DNA of 64,000 bases, from positions 151,381-215,380 of the forward strand of contig CAKOZD010000001.1 of the NCBI GenBank assembly GCA_934131175.1. The letters run 5' to 3'. The stretch comes from an uncultured Bacilli bacterium. Its GTDB lineage: Bacteria > Bacillota_I > Bacilli_A > RF39 > UBA660. The notes beneath the pieces were generated by a model that saw only the letters and a list, made by a program, of their open reading frames with translations, did no database searches and was not told where the DNA came from. Below are positions 46,570 to 54,752 of the stretch, one piece after another. Position 1 is the first letter of the stretch. Each line of letters begins with the position of its first letter. The position numbers and the translations under genes are program-made.

Positions 46570-47537
46570 TAAAATTCAAAATATTTCATTTCTTTATCTA
46601 TAGAACAATCAAGTCCAGTAACATAACTATTATTATGAAAAACTGATTCTAAATCAATATCTTTATTATTTAAATAATCAAAAGAAGCACATACTAACAC
46701 TTTAGCTAATTTAATAGATTTTAAATATAAATCTACAAAAGACTCTGTACTAGTTAAATCATACTTAACAGGATTTCTCCACATACTGTGATTATTATTT
46801 AAAAAATTATGTCTATCTTTTAAAGGATAATGATAACTTACTGCTTCAAATCTAAAAGTACCAGCAGTAGTAAAAGTATCAATTAACTTATAAAAATTCT
46901 TTTTTATACCATACTTATCACATCTAAGTAACTTAATTGCAGTCTTCATTTGAACTAAGGACTTATAATAAATTTTACTCATATCTTTCATTTTAAAAGT
47001 ATTAAAGAAAGTATAATCAATAGTCTTATTTAAACTATCAGAAAACTTTTCAGTATCAAAACAAAAACTACAAATATCATACTTATATGGATTAGATTTA
47101 AATCTTCTTCTAATCATATCATTATCAATAAACGTCTCCATAAAAGCATGAATATTATTATATTTATAAGTTTCTTTTTTACCCTTTATAAAATTACCAG
47201 TTTTATAAAATATATATGGATGAATTGTTGAATCTAAAATATAATGACATATAAATCCAACTAAAAAAGATAAAGTATCAGAATCATTAATAGAATTATC
47301 TTTAATATATCTTGTTAGATTTAAAAAGAATTCTTGTGTCTGATTTCTATGAAAAAAACTTTGAAACTTTCTAATATCTTTTCCAGGACTTAAAGATAAT
47401 AAATTATAAAACATTAAACTATCTGTACTTTGTCCAAACATTTTTAATCTACTTATACTTAAAGAATTTTTAATATCATCGGGTAAAATATCATAAACGT
47501 CTTTAGCAAAACACGCATGTGTCATTGTAGCTGGCAT
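46569..47537 (-). CDS. Zinc-dependent phospholipase C domain protein
   Basis: A 322-residue protein of the Zn_dep_PLPC family, distantly like the catalytic domain of Clostridium alpha-toxin. Visible ligands include His in MTHACFAKDV, Asp in FGQSTDSL, the HYILDSTIHPYIFY block (H..D...H) and a further HAFMETFID. No signal peptide, so it is probably cytosolic; similar proteins are common in gut Firmicutes and have no proven substrate. Start ATG follows GGGGGAG. Confidence 0.75.
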   Translation of the reverse strand: MPATMTHACFAKDVYDILPDDIKNSLSISRLKMFGQSTDSLMFYNLLSLSPGKDIRKFQSFFHRNQTQEFFLNLTRYIKDNSINDSDTLSFLVGFICHYILDSTIHPYIFYKTGNFIKGKKETYKYNNIHAFMETFIDNDMIRRRFKSNPYKYDICSFCFDTEKFSDSLNKTIDYTFFNTFKMKDMSKIYYKSLVQMKTAIKLLRCDKYGIKKNFYKLIDTFTTAGTFRFEAVSYHYPLKDRHNFLNNNHSMWRNPVKYDLTSTESFVDLYLKSIKLAKVLVCASFDYLNNKDIDLESVFHNNSYVTGLDCSIDKEMKYFEF

Positions 47538-47568
47538 AAAATCTCCCCCATACCGATTTATTTATTTA

Positions 47569-47626
47569 ATTATAACATATAATTTAACTAAAATTTCATA
47601 CTTTTATTTTAATAATATGTTATAAT
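47569..47626. promoter_or_regulatory. Mirror-image divergent promoters
   Basis: ATTATAACATAT (47569-47580) and ATATGTTATAAT (47615-47626) are perfect 12-base inverted copies. Each contains TGTTATAAT, an extended -10, one for the phospholipase-like gene (minus) and one for the Abi gene (plus). A common regulator could bind both. Confidence 0.55.
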
Positions 47627-47644
47627 CTATAATAGGGTGAGACT

Positions 47645-48601
47645 ATGATAGAAAAACAATTTAAAAATCTAGATGAACAAATAGAAATATTTAAACATAA
47701 AGGTATGATTATAAATGATGAAAGATATGCTAAAATTGTTCTTTTAAGAGAAAATTATTTCTTTTTAAATGGATATAGACACTTATTCTTAGTATCAGAA
47801 ACAGATAGAGTTTTTAAACCAGGAACAACATTTGAAGAAATGTATAGCTTATTTTTATTTGATAGATCATTTAGAAATACATTATTTAAATATCTACTTG
47901 TAATAGAAAATAATTTAAAATCAATTACTTCTTATCAATTATCTAAAAAATATGGTTATAGAGAAAGAGATTACTTAAAACCAAAAAACTTTACTAGTGC
48001 TCCAGAAAAGCAAGCTCAAGTAAATGATTTATTAAGAAAAATGAAAAGACAAATAAGAGTAAATGGTTCACAACATAGTGCAACTCTTCACTACGTATCT
48101 AATTATGGATACATTCCTCTTTGGATATTAGTAAAAGTACTATCATTTGGTATTGTAAGTGAAATGTTCTCTATCTTAAAGCCTGAGGATCAAGTAGAAA
48201 TTGCTAAAGTATATGATATAGATGCAAATGAATTAATTGTTTATTTACCAATTCTTGCAAACTATAGAAATCTATGTGCTCATGAAGATATTTTATATGA
48301 AAACAGAACTCAAAAAGCAATTAATGATACAGTTTACCATCAATTATTAAAGATTCCAAAAGAGGACAATGAATATATTCAAGGAAAAAATGATTTATTT
48401 ACTTTAATAATTATTATGAAACAACTTCTTCAAAAAGAAGAATTTACTAATATGACTTATGAATTAGATAGAGTAATAGAAACACTTAATTTTAATTTAC
48501 ATACAATTACAATAAATGATGTTTTAGATAGAATGGGATTCCCAATAAACTGGAAAGATATTGCTAGTATTGAAAGGAGTAGAGATGAAGTTGAAGAATA
48601 A
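47645..48601 (+). CDS. Abi_2 (AbiD/AbiF-type) HEPN protein
   Basis: A 318-residue member of the Abi_2 family, linked to abortive infection of phages. The N-terminus (FKNLDEQIEIFKHKGMII, NYFFLNGYR) is typical. The HEPN ribonuclease motif Rx4H is Arg208-His213 in NYRNLCAHE. Family members are RNA-cutting toxins; some are held by a small antitoxin RNA, but there is no space for one downstream because the next gene overlaps by 17 bases. Ribosome-binding site GGGTGAG. Housekeeping roles have not been shown for the family. Confidence 0.88.
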   Translation: MIEKQFKNLDEQIEIFKHKGMIINDERYAKIVLLRENYFFLNGYRHLFLVSETDRVFKPGTTFEEMYSLFLFDRSFRNTLFKYLLVIENNLKSITSYQLSKKYGYRERDYLKPKNFTSAPEKQAQVNDLLRKMKRQIRVNGSQHSATLHYVSNYGYIPLWILVKVLSFGIVSEMFSILKPEDQVEIAKVYDIDANELIVYLPILANYRNLCAHEDILYENRTQKAINDTVYHQLLKIPKEDNEYIQGKNDLFTLIIIMKQLLQKEEFTNMTYELDRVIETLNFNLHTITINDVLDRMGFPINWKDIASIERSRDEVEE

Positions 48602-49685
48602 GATTCAAAAAAAAGATATAAAAGAACTTATTCTACTTATCTCTTCTTTTATTTTAGGAAGTATTTTTACTATAATTTTACTTGTATTTAGTCCACTAAA
48701 TTTAATGTTAAATTCAAATAATGGTATTACTATTACAAAAGATAAAACAAAAATATATGAAAAGAGTTCTTTATCATCTGCGATTTCTAAAGTAGAAGAT
48801 GCAGTTATTACAATAATGAATGATGGCGATGCGCTAGGGTCAGGATTTATATATAAAGTAGATAATAAATATGCATATATTTTAACAAATGAACATGTAA
48901 TAACTGGAAAAGATAAGGTAAAAATATCTCTTTCTAATGATATAGAAAAAGAATCAACTGTCCTAGGCAGTGATAGTTATTTAGATATAGCGGTACTAAG
49001 AACTACAAAGAGTGATATAAAAAAAGTAGCAACATTAGCATCAAGTGATAAAACAAATATAGGCGATGTTGTGTTTACGATAGGAACACCAGTAGATAAA
49101 GAATATAAAAACACAGTGACTTCAGGTATCTTATCAGGTAAAGATAGAGGAGTAAAAACAAAAATATCTAACTATAGTAATAAAGATATTGTAATGAATG
49201 TTTTACAAATAGATGCATCAATTAATTCAGGAAACAGTGGAGGACCACTTTTAAATGCTAATGGTGAAGTAATTGGAATATGTACTCTAAAAATAACAGA
49301 AGATAATGTAGAAGGACTAGGTTTTGCAATACCAATTGAAACAGCAAAGAATCATTTAAAAGAATTAGAAAATAAAAAAGATATTAAACATCCAACACTA
49401 AATATAGAAACAGAAGATGTAGAAGACAAATATGAATATAAAAATAATAATAAAACATTAGATTATGGAGTAATAATAAAAAAAATAAATAAAAATAGTA
49501 TTTTAGAAAGAACAAATATAAAAGAAAATGATGTTATTACAAAAATAAATAATAAAAAAATAAGAAATTACTTATATTTAAATAGTGAATTATATAAGTA
49601 TAATATTGGAACTACTATAGATTTAACATATATACATAATGGTAGTGAAAATAAAATTAAAGTAACTTTAACAAGTTCTGAGTAA
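48585..49685 (+). CDS. HtrA/DegP-type membrane serine protease with PDZ domain
   Basis: A 366-residue protease. N-terminal TM anchor at about 15-40 (LILLISSFILGSIFTIILLVF... shortened), then a trypsin-fold domain with catalytic His in TNEHVI, Asp in YLDIAVL and Ser in GNSGGPL, then a PDZ-like domain (DYGVIIKKINKNSILE, ENDVITKINNK). It would act outside the membrane on misfolded or regulatory proteins. Start ATG 48585 follows GAAAGGAG, inside the end of the Abi gene. Coupled to Abi, which is unusual. Confidence 0.9.
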   Translation: MKLKNKIQKKDIKELILLISSFILGSIFTIILLVFSPLNLMLNSNNGITITKDKTKIYEKSSLSSAISKVEDAVITIMNDGDALGSGFIYKVDNKYAYILTNEHVITGKDKVKISLSNDIEKESTVLGSDSYLDIAVLRTTKSDIKKVATLASSDKTNIGDVVFTIGTPVDKEYKNTVTSGILSGKDRGVKTKISNYSNKDIVMNVLQIDASINSGNSGGPLLNANGEVIGICTLKITEDNVEGLGFAIPIETAKNHLKELENKKDIKHPTLNIETEDVEDKYEYKNNNKTLDYGVIIKKINKNSILERTNIKENDVITKINNKKIRNYLYLNSELYKYNIGTTIDLTYIHNGSENKIKVTLTSSE

Positions 49686-49701
49686 TCAGGACTTTTCTTT
49701 T
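49673..49701 (+). terminator. Intrinsic terminator after the HtrA gene
   Basis: Nine-base stem AAGTTCTGA / TCAGGACTT (one G-U), loop GTAA, then TTTCTTTT. The stop codon lies in the loop region. Confidence 0.82.
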
Positions 49702-49754
49702 GTAAATAAAATATGTAAAGATAAAATAATAAATATGTTTTACTTAAAAACTTA

Positions 49755-49783
49755 AAGACAAAATATGTAAAATATGATATAAT
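49755..49783 (+). promoter_or_regulatory. Promoter of the CorA-HEPN pair
   Basis: AAGACA (49755-49760), 17-base spacer, extended -10 TGATATAAT ending at 49783. Confidence 0.55.
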
Positions 49784-49811
49784 ATAGAACATTGAAAAGG
49801 GGAGTGATAAT

Positions 49812-50756
49812 ATGTTAAAAATATTTAAAACAAGTGCAATAGAAAAGAAAATAAAAAAAGTAAAAAGAATAACAGTAGATACATGGTTAGAATTAACCTC
49901 CCCAACTAATGACGAAATAGATAAAGTTGTTGAAAAGACATTAGTAGATAAAGATTTAATTTTAAAAATGCTTGATGATGAAGAACGTCCTCGTGTAGAA
50001 CAAAGTGGTAATGCTACTCTCATAGTTATTGATACTCCATATCTTGAAAAAGATGAGAATGGTAGCAATTATAAGACTTATCCATTAGGAATAATTATTA
50101 CAGATAATAATTACGTAATAACTGTCTCATCAAAAAGAATAGAATTATTAAATGATTTTAAAAAGAATAAAGTTAAAGATTTTAGAACAGCTAAAAAGAC
50201 AAGATTTTTAATACAAATTCTACTTAGAACTTCAAATTATTATTTAAGAGCATTAAAACAAGTGTATAGTGATATGGAAGAAGCAGAACAAGTATTAAAA
50301 AAATCAACTGAAAATAAGGATTTAATAAATTTACTTGAAGTAGAAAAGACATTAGTTTATTTTATTACTTCATTAAAAGCCAATGATTTAGTATTAGAAA
50401 AATTATCTAAAGGAACAATTTTACCTTTATATGAAGGAGATTTAGATTTATTAGAAGATGCTATTATTGAAAATAAACAAGCAATTGAGATGAGTACTAT
50501 ATATAGAGATATCTTATCATCTATAACAGATACATATGCAACTATAGTATCAAATAATCTAAACTATATAATGAAATTCTTAGCAGGAGCAACAATAGTT
50601 TTATCTATTCCTACAATGATTTCTTCATTTCTAGGTATGAATGTACCATTAGGTTCAATAATGACTTATAATCAAGCTTTTATATTAATAATAGCTTTAT
50701 CTGCAGCACTATCAATAGTAGTCGCAATCATATTAAAGAAAAAGAATATGCTATAA
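49812..50756 (+). CDS. CorA-family divalent cation channel
   Basis: A 314-residue CorA-like magnesium/cobalt channel: large cytosolic N-terminal domain, long stalk helix, and two C-terminal TM segments with the GMN selectivity motif (SFLGMNVPLG) in between. The lysine-rich end is typical. Housekeeping magnesium uptake is the default reading. It is followed 13 bases later by the dual-HEPN gene, with no terminator between, so they probably share a transcript; CorA-like channels are known as effectors in some type III CRISPR defence systems, but no such genes are here. Confidence 0.9.
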   Translation: MLKIFKTSAIEKKIKKVKRITVDTWLELTSPTNDEIDKVVEKTLVDKDLILKMLDDEERPRVEQSGNATLIVIDTPYLEKDENGSNYKTYPLGIIITDNNYVITVSSKRIELLNDFKKNKVKDFRTAKKTRFLIQILLRTSNYYLRALKQVYSDMEEAEQVLKKSTENKDLINLLEVEKTLVYFITSLKANDLVLEKLSKGTILPLYEGDLDLLEDAIIENKQAIEMSTIYRDILSSITDTYATIVSNNLNYIMKFLAGATIVLSIPTMISSFLGMNVPLGSIMTYNQAFILIIALSAALSIVVAIILKKKNML

Positions 50757-50769
50757 ATGGAGAATTATT

Positions 50770-52497
50770 ATGGAAACTATTTCTAAAAGAGAAAGAAATA
50801 TTAATAATTATTTAAAAGAATTAGAAGCAAACTCTAAGTATATAGATTATGTTAATTCATTTGGAGAGAAAAATAATCTTTCAATTGACGATTTAAATTA
50901 TTTAAAAGTTGGATATGCAAGTTTTCTACTTTTTCTGTGGAAAGATGACTTTATTAAGAAAGATAATAATAAGAATTTATCAACGACTTTAATAGAAGAA
51001 AATTTAGAAAAAGCAACCAGTATAATTTCAACAAAGTCTAATAATAAATGGAAAATAGATAACATTGAATTTTCAAGTTATTTAGAAGTACTTGATAAAG
51101 TAAGAAATAAATTAGCTCATGGTGACTATGAAATAATAGATGGATACACATATTTAGAAATAGATGGACAAAAAGGAAAAATAGAAATAGATAAACTTGC
51201 AGGTTTAGTAAGTACAATTGCTTGCTCTTGGGATGATATTAGAAAATATGGTGAAAGAATAACAGGAATAATTAAAGATACAAAAGTATCAAAGAAAAAA
51301 CAAATTAGATCAGAAAAGGATTTAGACGAAGTACTAAATAATATTTACTACATAAAAATAGTTGATAAACCAAGAGTGTTAAGAGTAAGAAACAATGATT
51401 ATGTAAAAATGATGTATTTTCTAAAAGATGCAGTAAAAAAAAGAATAATTAATAATATGAATGTTGAAAAAATTGTGGATAATCCTAATAATAAACTCTT
51501 GCTAGAAAATGCCGGAGTAGATGTTACTATAACTGAGATTCCAGCAAGAAAATTAGAGTCAACAAAAAAAGTTAGAGCAATGTTTTTATCAAAACTAGAT
51601 TTAATTAAGAATATGAGTCCAGAAATTCAACATATTTATTTAGATTATTGGTTTCATGAAGCAGAAACTAAAAAGATGAGAAAAGGAAGTATTAGTTTTG
51701 GTTTAACTGCAAATACAGTGTTTTTTAAAGAACTAGAAAAGGACAACACTAAAGATGTTCAAAATATAGTAGAAAATAGTGAATATGGAATATTACTTGC
51801 TACTTTAAATGAAAAGACTATACTATCAGCCTATTTAACAAGTTTTTACTTTATATATATTTATTCTTTAGATAATATATTAAATATAAAAGATAAAGAA
51901 GATATAAGAGATATAGTTACTAATAAAACATTTGATTTTTCAAAGCTTAATTTAGATAGTATAGGTAATTATATAAATAATGAAGAAAAAGAATATCCTG
52001 AATTTACAGAACAAATAAATAAAATATTAAAAGATATTGAAATATTAGAAAACAAAGTAATAAAGTTAGAAAGTAATATAAAAGAAATTGAAAAAGTTTT
52101 AGAAAAAGATAAAAGTAAACAGGAAAAATATAATGAATTAAAAAAAGTACAGGATGAAGTACTTGAAAAAATAGAATTATTAAAAGGACAATATAATAAA
52201 GCTAATCTATTTATGCAAAATAACTATGAAAAATATAAGAAAAATAGATCAATAATAGAACATATAAGAAATAGTATTGCTCATGGCAGTATAGAACTAA
52301 ATATATTTAATGGAGATTGTACTGTAGATGATGCAACTATTACATTTAAAGATATTCATCAAGGAATTAATACATTTGAATTACAAATACTTGCCAAAGA
52401 TTTTAACAAATTAAATAGTTATGAAAATATTAATAAAATAATTTCATTCATAGAACATAGAGAAGAAGACAAAAAAAAACAAAGGAAATTAACTTAA
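50770..52497 (+). CDS. Unrecognised protein with two HEPN-type Rx4H motifs
   Basis: A 575-residue soluble protein. Two similar blocks lie near its ends: KVRNKLAHGDYE (Arg112-His117) and HIRNSIAHGSIE (Arg500-His505). Each is the Rx4H motif of HEPN ribonucleases followed by a short beta-hairpin (EIIDGYTYLEI and NIFNGDCTV). Between them is a middle region (about 200-400) of unknown fold and a coiled coil (about 415-485). A dual-HEPN layout is that of Cas13 and some toxins, but the size and middle part do not fit Cas13, and no CRISPR array is present. Ribosome-binding site AATGGAGA. The 3' end overlaps the convergent gene by nine bases. Confidence 0.65.
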   Translation: METISKRERNINNYLKELEANSKYIDYVNSFGEKNNLSIDDLNYLKVGYASFLLFLWKDDFIKKDNNKNLSTTLIEENLEKATSIISTKSNNKWKIDNIEFSSYLEVLDKVRNKLAHGDYEIIDGYTYLEIDGQKGKIEIDKLAGLVSTIACSWDDIRKYGERITGIIKDTKVSKKKQIRSEKDLDEVLNNIYYIKIVDKPRVLRVRNNDYVKMMYFLKDAVKKRIINNMNVEKIVDNPNNKLLLENAGVDVTITEIPARKLESTKKVRAMFLSKLDLIKNMSPEIQHIYLDYWFHEAETKKMRKGSISFGLTANTVFFKELEKDNTKDVQNIVENSEYGILLATLNEKTILSAYLTSFYFIYIYSLDNILNIKDKEDIRDIVTNKTFDFSKLNLDSIGNYINNEEKEYPEFTEQINKILKDIEILENKVIKLESNIKEIEKVLEKDKSKQEKYNELKKVQDEVLEKIELLKGQYNKANLFMQNNYEKYKKNRSIIEHIRNSIAHGSIELNIFNGDCTVDDATITFKDIHQGINTFELQILAKDFNKLNSYENINKIISFIEHREEDKKKQRKLT

Positions 52498-54021
52498 CCT
52501 TTGTTTTTTGTTATAAATTATAACTATTGTTGAAAAACCAATTACTATTAGCAAACCACCAATTATATAAACAGACTTAGAACTAAACATTCCAGTATCA
52601 GGAGGAGTAATAGTTGTATCATTTTCCATTGTAACACTAACAATCTTTTTACCATCAACTGTAAAATTAATACATTCAGTTTTTAAAGTATATCCTTTAG
52701 GAGCAATAGTTTCACATAACTTATATTTTCCATTTTCTAAATATATAGCATGAGGAGTATTTGTAGATACCCAACTATATTTTTTAGAACTATCATCTAC
52801 ATTTGTAATTTCAAGTGTTGCTCCCGGTAACTCTTTAGAATTAGCAGCATCTATTTTACTAACCTTAACAAAGTTTCTTAAACTGAAATCAGCTTCAATT
52901 ACTTCTGTTGGAACATAACCAAGCATAACATTAGAATATCTTGTTTTTTTATCTTTTAATAAACCATTAGATGAATTAGTAACTCTATAATCATATCCAC
53001 TATTAGTAATATAATGTCCATACACTTTAATAGTAATTGTAGTTAAATCCATAGACTCAATATCTTCTTTTAAAGGAACTGCAACTTTAAATGAGCCTGT
53101 CATTACATCCGTATTTGTAAGTTTATTATTATTTGTATCAACAAAATATGCTCCATAATTATTAGGGTCACTTATTTCAAGTGAATAATATAAATAATTT
53201 GAATTATTAGTTTTACTTTGAGGAGTAAGAGCCTCTGTCATCATCAATGTAAAATTATCATTAAATATATAATTACTAGAACCATCTTTAGTTACATCAA
53301 TACTTGATGATTCTCCACCAGTATACTTTTCTGCATTATCTACTAATTTAATTATGTAATTTAAGTAATTATAATTTGTATAATTTGCACATGTTGTAAT
53401 ATATGACCTTATATTTTGACTTGTAATAACATTGTTACTTGTATCATAGAAAGTACATGCATTATCTTTACAGTATGTAGTTGTAAATTTTGAATTATTT
53501 TCATATATGTATAACCATAAAGCAACTTGTGTAATATATTGTTTAATACTATTATCAGATACATTACCATAAGTGTTAGTAGTAAAAATAGTATTTGTTG
53601 TATTTGTATTATTGTATCCATGAGTAATAATGTATTTTAAACCATTATCAATAATAGTAGTTGGATTATCTGTTGTAAGTTCAAATGATTCAGTACTATT
53701 TGCTGGAGTTTCCAAATTCTTCATTAAAATATATAAAAGAGTTTTATTATCAGCAGTCATTAAGTTTTTTGGAACATTGAAGTTATTTAAATAAGTTGTA
53801 TTGCCGTTGTTAGCAGATACTGCATCTTTTATATAATTTGAAGTTGATGTAGTTGTATAGTTAGTTTTAAACGTTGATGAAGGAAGACCACTTTTATTAA
53901 TTCCAGTATCAATCGCATAACTAACACTAAAATTCTTTATAAATGTAAACATACCAATAAATAAAGCAAAGGTAAATAAAGAAATAGTAAATCCTTGAAT
54001 ATTTCTCTTTCTATTATTCAT
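52489..54021 (-). CDS. Sortase-anchored surface protein with thioester-like and SpaA-like domains
   Basis: A 510-residue cell-wall protein. N-terminal signal/TM segment (FTISLFTFALFIGMF); a region of about 90-230 resembling thioester adhesin domains, with TQVALW matching TQxAxW; a stalk; a SpaA/Cna-B-type domain at about 375-465 (VSKIDAANSKELPGATLEI, APKGY) likely to form an isopeptide bond; sorting signal PPDTG followed by a TM helix and KKQR. No cysteine precedes the TQ motif, so a thioester may not form. Start ATG 54021 follows AGAGGTG. Sortase is not in the window. Confidence 0.82.
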   Translation of the reverse strand: MNNRKRNIQGFTISLFTFALFIGMFTFIKNFSVSYAIDTGINKSGLPSSTFKTNYTTTSTSNYIKDAVSANNGNTTYLNNFNVPKNLMTADNKTLLYILMKNLETPANSTESFELTTDNPTTIIDNGLKYIITHGYNNTNTTNTIFTTNTYGNVSDNSIKQYITQVALWLYIYENNSKFTTTYCKDNACTFYDTSNNVITSQNIRSYITTCANYTNYNYLNYIIKLVDNAEKYTGGESSSIDVTKDGSSNYIFNDNFTLMMTEALTPQSKTNNSNYLYYSLEISDPNNYGAYFVDTNNNKLTNTDVMTGSFKVAVPLKEDIESMDLTTITIKVYGHYITNSGYDYRVTNSSNGLLKDKKTRYSNVMLGYVPTEVIEADFSLRNFVKVSKIDAANSKELPGATLEITNVDDSSKKYSWVSTNTPHAIYLENGKYKLCETIAPKGYTLKTECINFTVDGKKIVSVTMENDTTITPPDTGMFSSKSVYIIGGLLIVIGFSTIVIIYNKKQRLS

Positions 54022-54078
54022 ATAAACACCTCTCATAAATTTAAATATCTTTAGATTATTCTATCTTACTTTAAATAG

Positions 54079-54087
54079 ATTATACCA
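54079..54087 (-). promoter_or_regulatory. Extended -10 promoter of the surface protein gene
   Basis: On the minus strand TGGTATAAT, 58 bases before the start codon; no clear -35. Confidence 0.5.
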
Positions 54088-54196
54088 TATTTTTTATAAT
54101 TTAATAAAAACTTCCAAAAATTATAATAAAAAAGATTAATTTATTATTTTTGTTTCAAAATTAGACAATTAACATAGAATACTTTAGGTGATATAT

Positions 54197-54493
54197 ATGA
54201 ATAGTAAAACACTTGTTATTGTTGATGCTGGACATGGTGGTATTGATAGTGGAGCAGTTGGAAATGGTCTTCAGGAGAAAGATTTAACATTAACTGCTGC
54301 TACTTATATATTTAATAGATTAGAGGATTTAGGTATAAGAGCAGTAATGACAAGGACTGATGATGAATATTTACCAAAATCAGATAGGGTAAAAAGAATA
54401 ATGAGTTTATACAATAATGATCCAAATACGTTGATTGTGAGTAATCACATAAATGCGGGAGGTGGTGAGTTTACTTACCATTACATAATTTGA
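54197..54493 (+). pseudogene. Truncated N-acetylmuramoyl-L-alanine amidase (Amidase_3)
   Basis: Codes for only 98 residues. The first half of an Amidase_3 domain is well kept: VIVDAGHGGIDSGAVGN with the first zinc His, Glu in QEKDLTL, and the second zinc His in SNHINAGGG. After GGGE the sequence leaves the family (FTYHYII, stop), so the second half with the catalytic glutamate is lost. No continuation is found in other frames downstream. It marks the left edge of the accessory island, probably by recombination. Ribosome-binding site AGGTGAT. Confidence 0.8.
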
Positions 54494-54550
54494 TTGGGTA
54501 TTAAGACGACCATATTTAGATGATTGAGTTAGATAGTATAAATTTATCTA

Positions 54551-54606
54551 GAAAGATAGTAAATAGCATAATAATAGTGTTTATTTAAGGAATAAATGCT
54601 ATTTTT
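54551..54606 (+). terminator. Terminator downstream of the amidase remnant
   Basis: Two-part hairpin: AATAGCA with TGCTATT outside, TTTATT / AATAAA with loop TAAGG inside, then six T. Confidence 0.75.
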
Positions 54607-54667
54607 TCCTTTTCTAGTATAAAAAATATTAAATTATATTTAAAATACTGAAAAAAATATATAAATA

Positions 54668-54736
54668 TGGTAAAATAAATCTATAAAGATAAGCAGTATT
54701 TAATCTTTTTAAGATTGATACTGCTTATTTTTTTTG
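54668..54736 (+). promoter_or_regulatory. Short leader with strong hairpin before the TIGR04141-like gene
   Basis: An extended -10 TGGTAAAAT (54668-54676) is followed, 12 bases on, by an 11-base perfect stem ATAAGCAGTAT / ATACTGCTTAT (54689-54699 with 54718-54728). The inner part (TAATCTT / AAGATTG, loop TTT) extends the stem to about 18 pairs, and eight T follow. This terminator ends about 16 bases before the gene, so it either closes a short RNA or acts as an attenuator. Confidence 0.6.
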
Positions 54737-54752
54737 AAGTGAGGTGTAATGA

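Noticed and set aside
50770..52497. Cas13 effector
   Set aside because: Two Rx4H motifs are present, but the chain is shorter than known Cas13 proteins, no other Cas13 feature is recognisable, and no CRISPR repeats or cas1/cas2 are in the window.
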